A stretch of DNA of 64,000 nt from CALGYY01 sp963678485 (GTDB taxonomy: Bacteria > Bacteroidota > Bacteroidia > Bacteroidales > CAIWKO01), in the NCBI GenBank assembly GCA_963678485.1, contig OY782882.1:2914001-2978000 (forward strand), given 5' to 3'. The notes beneath the pieces were generated by a model. That model was not told the DNA's origin. It was given only the letters and a program-made list of their open reading frames with translations, and did not search any database. This document shows positions 43,629 to 52,900 of this stretch, piece after piece. The number at the start of each line of letters is the position of its first letter. The stretch's first letter is position 1. Position numbers and translations under genes: made by a program.

Positions 43629-43851
43629 AAAATGCGATTATCTTAAATTATTTGCCGGCAAAGGTAAATATTATTGCTGAGTTCGGTCGACGATTATGAG
43701 CCATCAGAATTTTGCAAATACCAATATTAGCGCAAAGTTTCCTTGCAATTCTATGCTTAAATCCTGCGGGATCTTACCGTCATCCCGTCTTTCTGCACTT
43801 CCCTTTTCCTTATTTATATTACTTTTGTTGTGTTTGAATAACGATGCATTT

Positions 43852-44019
43852 ATGGAAAAAAAGAAATCAAAAGAGGAAATCTCCATGGACATTCCTGTGA
43901 AAGGGTCTCTGGGATTACTTGCTTATGGCGCCAAGGGAATCATCGCCTGGAGGGAAGTCCGAATCAAGAATTTCGAGAAGAATCTCGCCAACAAAAACTC
44001 AAATCCATTGGAGAAATGA
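43852..44019 (+). CDS. 55-residue protein translationally coupled to the phosphatase-sulfotransferase gene
   Basis: The ATG at 43852 lies 25 bases after a -7 element TACTTTTG (43820-43827), which makes the longer upstream frame unlikely. The protein begins MEKKKSKEEISMD, has a short hydrophobic stretch GSLGLLAYGAKGIIAW in the middle, and ends in a charged helix. Its stop overlaps the start of the next gene by four bases (ATGA), so the two are translated together. No family is recognised. A small membrane-associated helper of the phosphatase-sulfotransferase is a plausible but unproven role. Confidence 0.75.
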   Translation: MEKKKSKEEISMDIPVKGSLGLLAYGAKGIIAWREVRIKNFEKNLANKNSNPLEK

Positions 44020-46547
44020 AGCGAAAAAAAATAGTTTTGCTAGGCTGGGATGCTGCCGATTGGAATATTATCTCTCCATTACTTGATGCCGGTGAGATGC
44101 CAGCGTTAGAAAAATTAATAAACAATGGGGTCATGGGTAATATCATGACATTGGATCCGCCTTTATCTCCAATTTTATGGACCTCCATTGCAACCGGAAA
44201 GCATGCTGATAAACATGGTGTGTTGGCGTTTTCGGAACCCGATACAAAAAATGGCGGTGTTCGCCCTGTTACACTGCATTCCAGAAAAACCCGCGCCATT
44301 TGGAATATATTGAATTCACAAGGGTATAAATGCAACGTTATCGGTTGGTGGCCTAGCCACCCTGCAGAACCTATCGATGGCGTTATGGTTTCTAATTTCT
44401 ACCAGCATTCACATAAGAACTTTGAAGAAGCATGGCCTATTCACGAAGATGCTGTTCATCCACCGGAATTACTTGGATTGCTTGCAGATTTAAGAGTTCA
44501 CAAAGCCGAATTGACAGAAAACCATATTTTGCCTTTCATTCCCCAAGCTGCTACTCTGGGTAAGAATTATAATAAACTCATTGACGGTCTTGCAAAGGTT
44601 CTTGCTGAAACTGCATCAGTTCACGCTGCAGCAACATGGGCTATGGAAAACACAGAATGGGATTTCACCGCAGTGTATTATGATGCTATAGATCATATTT
44701 GCCATGGCTTTATGAGGTTTCACCCACCTCAACTTCCAGGAATTCCTGACGAAATTTTTGATAAGCTTAAAGACGTCGTAAAAGGGATTTATAAGTTTCA
44801 GGACATGATGCTTGAGCGAATGGTCGCTCTGGCAGATGAAAATACAACTTTCATTATTGTCTCCGATCATGGATTTCAATCAGGCAATTCCAGAATGATA
44901 GAATATCCCAAGTTTGCAGCTTCACCTGCCATGGATCACAGACAATACGGTATGCTCTGCATTTCTGGCCCTGGGATTAAGAAAGATGAACGGGTTTATG
45001 GTGCAACATTACTCGATGTAACACCAACTATTCTTAGTATTCTAGGTTTGCCTCTAGGCAGCGATATGGATGGAAAATCCTTAATGAATATTTTCGAAAA
45101 TCCTCCGGAAACTACCATGATCGAGAGCTGGGATAAGGTTGAAGGAAATTTTGGTACTCATCCTGAACACCTGCAAACCGACGCCTTTGCCTCTGCTGAG
45201 GCAATGCAGCAATTAATCGAATTGGGTTATATAGAGGATTTTGGAGATGATGCTAATAAAGCAAATGAATCTTGTATCGATGAGACAAATTTGAATCTTG
45301 CACTGGTATATAGTGCTCAGGGTAAATACCAGCTGTCAATGCCCATACTCGAAGATTTGGCTAAAAAATCAAAGGATAATTTTAGGATTTATTTGGCATT
45401 AATCGATTGTTATCTGAATCAAAAAATGACCAAAGAAGCTGGAATGGCCATCAACGAACTTCGCAAATTCGATCTGAGTTTTTTGCCGCAGATAGACTTC
45501 TATGAGGGCATGATGCATGGCCAGAACAATGACCCACAACGTGCCCTGGATGCATTCAAGCGAGTTGAAAAAAATTCAGAATCTTTTCCCGGATTATCAC
45601 TCGAAATGGGAAGAGTTTATAATAAAATCGAAAAATATTATGATGCACTTCATTGTTTCGACAAAGTACTAAATCTCGATGAATCGAATTCGTATGCTCA
45701 TCTCGGAAGAGGCATCGCTTTACTGCGAATGGATCGACTTGATGAAGCAGCTGATGCACTGCTTACCTCTATTGGCTTAATCTTCAATTTTGCCCCAGCA
45801 CATTTTCATTTAGGGGAAGTCTTATATAAAATGGAACGTTTTGAAGAGTCATCACAGGCATTCGAAATGGTTTTACAATTTGCCCCGAAGAACAGGAAAG
45901 CCTGTCAGTGGCTGGAAAAGTTATATACTGAAAAAATTATAAATCCTGAAAAGGCGCAATATTATCATCAAATGGCACTTGAAAGAGAAAAGGGCGAAAT
46001 TATCGTTGTTTCCGGATTGCCCCGTTCGGGGACTTCCCTTATGATGCAAATTCTGGAAGCCGCGGAAATTCCGGTTTTCACCGACCAGGTTAGACTGCCC
46101 AACGAAAGCAATCCAAAGGGTTACTTTGAACATGAAGCAATTAAGAAGCTTGCAAAAGATAATGCTATAGTGCATCAGGCTGAAGGCCATGCGGTGAAAA
46201 TCATCGCACAACTTCTGACCTTTGTTCCTGAAGATCACACATACAAAGTGATTTTTATGGAGAGAGATATCAACGAGGTGCTCAAATCGCAAATGAAAAT
46301 GCTTGGAAAAAACCCGGATGTTTTCCCGGTTTCTCTGGCTAATGTATTTAAAAATGATGTTGAAAAAGTAAAAGTCTGGGCCGCTAAAGAACCGTATATT
46401 GACATCCTGTATGTTAACTATGCAAATCTGGTTGAGAACCCTGCCGAAGAAATTAGCAGAGTCTGCGAATTCTTGGGAATAAGTACTCATTTTACTCTAA
46501 ATATGCAGGCTGTCATAGATAAGTCTTTGTATAGAAATCGCTCATAA
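44016..46547 (+). CDS. Fusion of alkaline-phosphatase-superfamily phosphodiesterase, TPR repeats and sulfotransferase
   Basis: In this 843-residue protein, residues 1-390 are a type I phosphodiesterase/nucleotide pyrophosphatase-like domain. KIVLLGWDAADW provides the first metal ligand and T56 in ILWTSIATG is the probable nucleophile. Further metal ligands appear in YYDAIDHICHG, FIIVSDHGF and MDHRQYG. Residues about 430-650 are TPR repeats (LEMGRVYNKIEKYYDALHCFDKVLNLD and others). Residues about 660-840 are a sulfotransferase domain with the PAPS 5'-phosphosulfate loop SGLPRSGTSLM. No signal peptide is seen, so it is probably cytoplasmic. One protein could thus both hydrolyse and sulfate esters, or regulate sulfated products; the substrates are unknown. 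Confidence 0.92.
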   Translation: MKRKKIVLLGWDAADWNIISPLLDAGEMPALEKLINNGVMGNIMTLDPPLSPILWTSIATGKHADKHGVLAFSEPDTKNGGVRPVTLHSRKTRAIWNILNSQGYKCNVIGWWPSHPAEPIDGVMVSNFYQHSHKNFEEAWPIHEDAVHPPELLGLLADLRVHKAELTENHILPFIPQAATLGKNYNKLIDGLAKVLAETASVHAAATWAMENTEWDFTAVYYDAIDHICHGFMRFHPPQLPGIPDEIFDKLKDVVKGIYKFQDMMLERMVALADENTTFIIVSDHGFQSGNSRMIEYPKFAASPAMDHRQYGMLCISGPGIKKDERVYGATLLDVTPTILSILGLPLGSDMDGKSLMNIFENPPETTMIESWDKVEGNFGTHPEHLQTDAFASAEAMQQLIELGYIEDFGDDANKANESCIDETNLNLALVYSAQGKYQLSMPILEDLAKKSKDNFRIYLALIDCYLNQKMTKEAGMAINELRKFDLSFLPQIDFYEGMMHGQNNDPQRALDAFKRVEKNSESFPGLSLEMGRVYNKIEKYYDALHCFDKVLNLDESNSYAHLGRGIALLRMDRLDEAADALLTSIGLIFNFAPAHFHLGEVLYKMERFEESSQAFEMVLQFAPKNRKACQWLEKLYTEKIINPEKAQYYHQMALEREKGEIIVVSGLPRSGTSLMMQILEAAEIPVFTDQVRLPNESNPKGYFEHEAIKKLAKDNAIVHQAEGHAVKIIAQLLTFVPEDHTYKVIFMERDINEVLKSQMKMLGKNPDVFPVSLANVFKNDVEKVKVWAAKEPYIDILYVNYANLVENPAEEISRVCEFLGISTHFTLNMQAVIDKSLYRNRS

Positions 46548-46586
46548 ATATCAGTTTTTCAGTTTGTTGAAAATTTTTCAACAGCC

Positions 46587-46619
46587 TTTGTTTTTTTTGC
46601 AAAAAACAGCTTATTTTTG
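46587..46619 (+). promoter_or_regulatory. Bacteroidota-type promoter of the 46656 gene
   Basis: TTTG at 46587-46590 and TATTTTTG at 46612-46619 are 21 bases apart; the start codon is 36 bases downstream. Confidence 0.7.
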
Positions 46620-46655
46620 TATCTACATAATCGATTATTTATTAAAATTAGAAAA

Positions 46656-47501
46656 ATGAAAAAAGTGTATTCACTCGACAACAAATTGAAGTTGTATTCA
46701 ACCCTTGCACTCGGTGTTATGAGTGCAGGTGCGCTCAACGCTCAGATCGTTTACCACGATGTGAACCCTGATGTTACTGTTGACGGTGTTTCAGGAACAG
46801 CTAGCCGCGATTCTTTGCAAATTGACATCAATGCTGACGGTGTTGATGATTTCCAATTGCAGGTTAGAATTTACGGAACTACTCCTGTTAACTCACAGGC
46901 TAACATGAATGCTTATGCCGTTGGTGCAGAAACGCTTGCCAGCTTGGTCTCTTATACCAGCTTGGGTTACGCAATGAGTATTCCTGCCGGCACCCTCATC
47001 GGTTCAGCTTCTGCATGGAATGCTAACATCCAGGCCGTAATGGCTTCATTGTTTGGCACAACCAACTATGGTACTATAGGCGATGGTGCTGACCATTATC
47101 TTGGTATTAAATTCAACGACAACGCTTCAGCTTTACATTATGGATGGATTCGCGTTGGTGGAATTAACACCAATGGAACTACTGTTACCATTAAGGATTG
47201 GGCTTATCAAACTATTGCTGATTCCGCTATCGCAGCTGGCGATATGGGTCCTGGCGCTGGCGTTACTACCGAGCCTGCAGTTGAGTCCAACATTTTCTCA
47301 TTTAACCAAAAAGTATTTGTGAATTTTACCGCTCCTATTCAGGGAACTGTTAAAATTTACAGCGCTTTAGGCGAACTGGTTTATACCGACAGAATCGAAG
47401 GCATTAGAAAAGAAATCAGCGTTGCTGATCTTAGCTCTGGTATCTACATGATTCAGGTAGAAACAGCTGGACAGAATTTCACCAAGAAAGTGAAACTGTA
47501 A
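46656..47501 (+). CDS. Secreted protein with T9SS type-A sorting domain
   Basis: The ATG at 46656 (MKKVYSLDNKLKLYSTLALG...NAQ) gives 281 residues with a signal peptide of about 29. The body contains DVNPDVTVDG and DINADGVDDFQLQV, an acidic, possibly calcium-binding repeat-like stretch. A later segment, YLGIKFNDNASALHYGWIRVGG, is found in several Bacteroidota extracellular proteins. The C-terminal 75 residues (NQKVFVNFTAPIQGTVKIYSALGELVY...LSSGIYMIQVE...KKVKL) are a type-A sorting domain. It has its own promoter and terminator. The function is unknown. Confidence 0.87.
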   Translation: MKKVYSLDNKLKLYSTLALGVMSAGALNAQIVYHDVNPDVTVDGVSGTASRDSLQIDINADGVDDFQLQVRIYGTTPVNSQANMNAYAVGAETLASLVSYTSLGYAMSIPAGTLIGSASAWNANIQAVMASLFGTTNYGTIGDGADHYLGIKFNDNASALHYGWIRVGGINTNGTTVTIKDWAYQTIADSAIAAGDMGPGAGVTTEPAVESNIFSFNQKVFVNFTAPIQGTVKIYSALGELVYTDRIEGIRKEISVADLSSGIYMIQVETAGQNFTKKVKL

Positions 47502-47523
47502 GCAACAGTTAATGTTTTTAAGG

Positions 47524-47553
47524 AGGCTGCCGGAAACGACAGCCTTTTTTTTT
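47524..47553 (+). terminator. Rho-independent terminator with GAAA-type loop
   Basis: AGGCTG...CAGCCT stem with inner CG/CG pair closing a GAAA tetraloop, then T9. The core is shared with 9795 and 16767. Confidence 0.9.
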
Positions 47554-47663
47554 GTTATCATTATGAGAAATGGCGGCTTAGCTGCATTTTTAAAGCCACC
47601 AATCGGACTTCCAATCACTCACTTGATCTGAAATCTCCAGTTAATTGAAATAGTATACTAGCG

Positions 47664-47795
47664 CTAGCTACGGGTCTTTATCTGACCTTGATGCTGAGTC
47701 ATTTTTCTTTTCGTTTTTGCATAATGATTTTGCGAACAGGAGGCAGCTAAAAATGTGACTGCGAGCAGCAAAGCCAGGGTTTTTAAGATTTTCAT
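47664..47795 (-). CDS. 43-residue lipoprotein
   Basis: The ATG at 47795 opens MKILKTLALLLAVTFLAASC, a textbook lipoprotein signal with lipobox LAASC (Cys20). The mature part is only 24 residues (SQNHYAKTKRKM..., basic), ending at 47664. A minus-strand -7 element TATCTTTG at 47825-47818 is 22 bases upstream. The complete signal and promoter make it a credible gene despite its size. The function is unknown; small basic lipoproteins of this kind are often anchors or accessory subunits. Confidence 0.75.
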   Translation of the reverse strand: MKILKTLALLLAVTFLAASCSQNHYAKTKRKMTQHQGQIKTRS

Positions 47796-47971
47796 ATAGG
47801 TTGATTTGTGTGAACTTCAAAGATAATTTAATTACAAGTGCAGATTAGTCAATACTTCAAAAGAAAAAATACATTTTTGCAAATCCCGTTGTCGAATATT
47901 ACTATCATTAAGACTTTCTCGTAATAAATGACTTTACGGATTAATCCCTATCTTTGATTAAAATTATTATT

Positions 47972-48844
47972 ATGATACATTCCATGACGGGATTTGGAAA
48001 ATCCGTTAAAGAAATCAACGATAAACGGGTTACCATTGAGATTCGGTCGGTCAACAGCAAGCAGTTCGACCTAAATCTGCGTATGCCAAATCTCTACAAA
48101 GAAAAGGAAACTGAATTGCGCCTCTGGCTCGCAGGTAAACTGGAGCGTGGTAAGGTTGACCTTTCACTTAATGTTGAACATTCAGGTGGAAAAAGTAATG
48201 TGACCTTCGATAAAGATCTTGCCGCTATTTATCTTAATGAGCTCAAAACTTTTGTGGAAGAACACAAGATCCCTTCACCCGATTATCTGTCGGCGATCAC
48301 ACGGATGCCCGAAGTAATTAAGTCCTCCGGAGAAACACTCGACGATGCCGAATGGAAAGAAATTCTTGAGTGTATCGACGAAGCTGTGCAGCGTATGATT
48401 GAATTCCGTGTTCAGGAAGGAGCCGTATTAGAAAAAGATTTTATTCTGCATATTTGCAATATTCTCGAACGTTTGGGACTCATCGAACCCTTCGAAATTC
48501 AGCGTATTGCCAACATTAAGGAGCGCATGAATAAAAACCTCACCGATTTTATGGAAGGTGAGGAAATCGATAAAAATCGCTTCGAACAAGAGCTGTTCTA
48601 TTATCTCGAAAAGCTTGATGTTACTGAAGAAAAGGTACGCCTGAGTAAACACTGCAACTACTTTTTAAGTACACTTAAAGAAGACGGATATCACGGTAAG
48701 AAACTCAATTTTATTACTCAGGAAATCGGTAGAGAAATCAATACACTGGGATCAAAAGCCAATGATGCCGATATACAGCGAATGGTGGTTATTATGAAAG
48801 ATGAACTTGAAAAAATAAAAGAACAATTGCTCAATATCCTATAG
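47972..48844 (+). CDS. yicC: YicC family endoribonuclease
   Basis: The ATG at 47972 gives 290 residues starting MIHSMTGFGKS, the family hallmark. An upstream TTG at 47954 lies inside the -7 element TATCTTTG (47949-47956), so it cannot be the start. The N-terminal YicC domain (VTIEIRSVNSKQFDLNLRMP) and the C-terminal DUF1732 domain (GREINTLGSKANDADIQRMVV) are complete. Family members act in RNA decay, for example on small RNAs in E. coli. The zinc-ribbon gene follows 45 bases downstream. Confidence 0.94.
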   Translation: MIHSMTGFGKSVKEINDKRVTIEIRSVNSKQFDLNLRMPNLYKEKETELRLWLAGKLERGKVDLSLNVEHSGGKSNVTFDKDLAAIYLNELKTFVEEHKIPSPDYLSAITRMPEVIKSSGETLDDAEWKEILECIDEAVQRMIEFRVQEGAVLEKDFILHICNILERLGLIEPFEIQRIANIKERMNKNLTDFMEGEEIDKNRFEQELFYYLEKLDVTEEKVRLSKHCNYFLSTLKEDGYHGKKLNFITQEIGREINTLGSKANDADIQRMVVIMKDELEKIKEQLLNIL

Positions 48845-48889
48845 ACCGATTTATTATCCAACTAATGTTAAACTAAAATTTTATAAGCA

Positions 48890-49294
48890 ATGAACTGTAC
48901 TAAGTGTGGAGCTATTAATCCTGATACAGCAAATTTTTGTAATCAATGTGGCGAAAGCCTTTCTAATGCTGCCGTTTCGGAGACGAACAAACTTTCACGC
49001 TCACTCGTACTTCTTGTAATCGTTATGTCGTGGGAACTAGTGATGTCATTAATTTGGCTGCTGGTTCAGAAAGTTCTGACACCCATGCTGACCGGAACAA
49101 CAGATATTACTGATTTCGATCGCGTCAACCTGATATACCAATCGCTGGGTTGGTTCTTCAGTATTGTGTCGATTGCTATGGGAATTACTTTTAGCATTCT
49201 TGCCCGGAATAAGGCAGCCAGAGGTATTCTCATTGCTTATACTGTGATAAATTTCATTTCATTTATTGCGTACAGGGTATTCGAACTTCTATAA
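48890..49294 (+). CDS. Zinc-ribbon membrane protein
   Basis: In this 134-residue protein, residues 1-22 form a zinc ribbon (CTKCG...CNQCG, Cys 3, 6, 17, 20). Three transmembrane helices follow (about 40-61, 84-107, 113-132). Zinc-ribbon plus few-helix proteins are widespread and mostly uncharacterised. It lies downstream of yicC on the same strand and may be cotranscribed. The function is unknown. Confidence 0.83.
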   Translation: MNCTKCGAINPDTANFCNQCGESLSNAAVSETNKLSRSLVLLVIVMSWELVMSLIWLLVQKVLTPMLTGTTDITDFDRVNLIYQSLGWFFSIVSIAMGITFSILARNKAARGILIAYTVINFISFIAYRVFELL

Positions 49295-49623
49295 GATTAT
49301 TGTTTGTCTGATTCAGGATCAAGCGGAAAAGTTGAGGAGTAGGAATACTATTCATAGAAAACAATAGATTTTAAAACCTTTCTTCAACTACGAATACCAC
49401 GAATGAACGCGAATGAGTTCCATTTGCAGCTATTGTCTGTAACATTGGCCATCAATATTGAATACACTTATCAATCTTTTTGAGCATCCGTGTTTTAATA
49501 GTCTATCAGGCCAATACCATTCGTACTTTGGGGTTCTTTTACCGTATTGAAATTATGCAATGCTAATATTCAAAGCGTGTGCGCGGGCCTGTCAAAGCAA
49601 GCGGGCGTGGGCGGGCTGTGAAT

Positions 49624-49675
49624 CGCCAACGGCACGCAAATCCGCACTACCTTGCGTGATTTGCGGCCATTGGCG
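49624..49675. repeat. Nested inverted repeat in GC-rich island
   Basis: Outer arms CGCCAA/TTGGCG, middle CGCAAAT/ATTTGCG and inner CGCA/TGCG all pair around one centre, giving a long bulged hairpin. Confidence 0.75.
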
Positions 49676-49696
49676 AGAGCGGGGGGATAGCATTTG

Positions 49697-49725
49697 GCCT
49701 GCCTGCGTGACGCAGTCAGGCAGGC
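49697..49725. repeat. Palindrome GCCTGCCTG...CAGGCAGGC
   Basis: Perfect 9-base arms around an 11-base centre (CGTGACGCAGT), which itself offers an alternative CTGCG/CGCAG pairing. Confidence 0.8.
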
Positions 49726-49742
49726 TTTGACTAGAATTTTGG

Positions 49743-49772
49743 TTTCACCTTTTGTTCATGCAAAAGGTGAAA
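49743..49772. repeat. Palindrome TTTCACCTTTTG...CAAAAGGTGAAA
   Basis: Perfect 12-base arms with a 6-base loop (TTCATG). No T-run follows, so it looks like a dispersed palindrome rather than a terminator. Confidence 0.8.
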
Positions 49773-49944
49773 TTTAAAGAATATAAACTACACATTATGT
49801 TGTGCTCTTATTAAATGTGACAATTCAGTATTGGGTTTTTCTGTTGTGCTAAAAAAACACCAACAACTATTTGTTGCTCCTCAATAATCCGGCTTGATCC
49901 CTGGTTCAGTTGTTATTTTCACTTGATAACACCTAGCCTAAAAC

Positions 49945-49976
49945 AAAAAAAGCTGCTTTTTACAGCAGCTTTTTTT
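49945..49976 (-). terminator. Rho-independent terminator after 49991-54061
   Basis: Perfect 13-base arms (AAAAAAAGCTGCT and complement) around a 6-base loop, just downstream of the minus-strand stop. Confidence 0.92.
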
Positions 49977-49990
49977 ATGGTATTTCAAAT

Positions 49991-52900
49991 CTATCTTTCT
50001 ATAGTGAAGCGTTGCACCAGCGATTGGTCTCCTGACCATAAATGAAGAATATAGGTGCCTGCAGAGAGTTTTGTAACATCAAGTTCAATCTGCTTACCCG
50101 AATTTTCAATGACCGACTGGATCACTGTTTCTCCAAGTAAATTCAGTACACGAAGATCAATATTGGTAAGCGTATTATCCTTGAAACTTATCACTACCTT
50201 GTCGTTAGCGGGATTCGGATATACTTTGATGCTTTCGCTGCTAGCAGCATTTTCTATTCCTGCATCATCCAATACAGTAACAACTAAACCATCGTTGTTC
50301 TGACATCCATGGGCATCAGTAACGGTGCAGGAATACGCATGTGTGCCAATGCCTACATCAGTGCCAACTACATTAATAACCTGAGTAACCTCCGTTGTCG
50401 ACCACAAATATCCAGAATATCCTGCCCCAGCATCCAATTGAATGGTGTGGCTCAGAAGCATGGAAACATCCGGGCCCACATAGAAGCTTGGTAAATTGTA
50501 TACACTCAGAACAACACTGTCACTAGTGGTTGCCGGGGCACAACTACCACTTATTTGACAACGATATTTCGTTCCGTCCATCAGCAGAGAAACATTCACT
50601 AGCTGATATGTTGCAGTCAGCGCACTCATTCCCGGTGCATTGCTCCAGACCAAATCACCAGGTGCTTTTTGCTCCCACTGGAAGGTGAGATTGCCACCCG
50701 TTGCAACTAATGGAATACTAACCGTGCTATATACGCAAGCTCCAGTATTTTCAGGTTGTGACGTAATAGCAGGCGCGAGGTTTACTGTAAGTGTTGCTGC
50801 GGAAGAATTTGCTGCAGGACTGCAATCACCCGATATAACACAACGATATTTGTTACCATTCATCGCTATCGTCACTCCAGTAATACTCAACGTAGTTCCA
50901 GTTTGTCCGGTACTGTTCCATGTTAAGCCTCCATCTGTGCTGATTTGCCATAGATAGCTGATGCCTGTCCCACTTCCGGAAACGGTAAAGGATGCATCTT
51001 GACCTGCGCAAATACTTTGATTGGAAGGATTGGTAACTACAGATGGCAAACTCTTTACTGTTAGATCTACAACAATAGTGGTATCGCCCGGAACACAGCT
51101 ACCATTTACTATGCAACGATATGAATAATTATTGAGAGCAGATGGGACACTTGGAATATTGTAATTGGCTGTGGTGGCTGTTGACCCAATGCAATTACTC
51201 CAGGTTGCGCTGCCAAAGGGACGCTGCTGCCACTGGTACGAGAGATTAGATCCTGTGGCCGTGGTTGAAAATGTTGCACTTCCGTTTTGACAAACAGATA
51301 CTGCACTGGGTTGCCCAGTTAAGGTAGGAGCAACATTCACAATTAATGTTGCAACACTACTGGTCGCATCATTGCTGCAGTTTCCGGAAACAATACAACG
51401 GTACTGATCCCCATTCATAATGGCTGTTGCACTGGAAACGGTGTAGGTCGATGTGCTTGCACCCGGTCCACTAGCATTGCTGAACGTGCCCATACCTGCG
51501 GGTTTAATCTGCCACTGGAAGTTAACACCAATACTGCTTTCAATGTCAATAGAAAAATATGCAGCATTGTTAGCGCAAATTGCTGTGTCGTGCGGTTGAA
51601 GTGTAATGTATGGTTTGATTAATTCGTAAGCACCCATATCAATAGTGTCGGCATATACACGAGCGTTATTTGCATAATCCGTAGAAATCATATATAGGCC
51701 AGCAAGGTTAGGATTTCCTGCATTGAACAAAGGAGAGCAGGGGTCAAGCGACCAATCAGCAGTAACTCCATAAAAACTTCCACCAGCACCCGCTGTTGGA
51801 GTAACAAATCCGGGAGTGACATCAAGGTTGTTGTTATAAGTGCCTTCAAAATCTACCCCTGCGGCAAATGAGAATTGCGTTGTATCGCCTTCTACATCGC
51901 AAAACTTGAAAGTAGAAGTACAGAAAGTGTCGGCTATATATAATTCTTTATTTACCGAGCTGTTGTTCTTGTTTCCATAAAGGATCGTATTATTGAATTT
52001 TGCTGTTGTTTTGCCAATGGCCATGGCAGCTCCATCACCCTGATTCATATTGTTTGCAATCGTTGAGTTATTGATGGTAACATCAGATCTTGTTGAATAC
52101 ACACCACCTCCATAAATATTAGACGAATTGTTTACAATGATGGTATTGGTGAAAAGTACAAGGGATGTATCAATAGCCATACCTCCGCCGTAGTCACTAC
52201 TATTGTTACTAATAAAGAGATTCGCTGCCTGCAGGTATCCTGATTCGATGTATAAGCCACCACCTGTTGCTGCAGCATTATTGTATATAATCAAATTCCT
52301 TAATTTGGGGGCTGATCCTGTAATCGCACAGATTGCACCACCATTTCCAAGTGAGGGATGTGCATCATTATCATGAATAGTACAATTGGCGATAAGGGGT
52401 GAAGAATGTTCAAGACTAATAGCTGCACCATTCTTTCCAGAATTATCATGAATAATACAATTCTGAATACTTACTTTGGAAACACTGTCAAGTATCAATG
52501 CTCCGTCAGTTCCCGATGATAAATTATACACATTTTCGATGGTGCAATATTTCAAACGTGAACTATCACTGGCCGATCCCGGTAATTTAAAACTGATTCC
52601 TTTCCAACCCTCGAGATGATCTTTTGGTGTAAAGGTGATGTTTTCTGAACTTGTGCCAATGGCCTTCAATAAGCCAAGTACAGTGATTTTATAATTATCC
52701 TGCATCTCAACATAAACGCCCGGTGCAATGGAAAGGGTTGCACCTGCTGCAACCGTGATATCACAATTTACTTTAACCGTATCGGCATTCCATAATGTAT
52801 TCTGTGTAATATTTCCGCAGAATGTAACCACTTGCTGACGCTCATAAGCACCAATATCTATGCGTCCCATGTTAATGCGCGCACTTCCTGCCACATCAAA

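Larger units (their letters stand above)
49295..49990. other. Long intergenic region with GC-rich palindromic island
   Basis: About 700 bases without a credible ORF. From 49575 to 49730 the GC content jumps well above the surroundings and contains nested inverted repeats (49624-49675, 49697-49725); a separate AT-richer hairpin lies at 49743-49772. The terminator of the beta-helix gene is at 49945-49976. No tRNA-like fold was recognised. Confidence 0.65.

Noticed and set aside
45921..46490. 189-codon frame antisense to the sulfotransferase domain
   Set aside because: Composition of a shadow frame (Phe, His and Asn rich), no start context, overlaps a well-supported domain.
49560..49780. Possible CRISPR array or tRNA cluster in the GC-rich island
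   Set aside because: No regular direct repeats with spacers and no cloverleaf; only inverted repeats.
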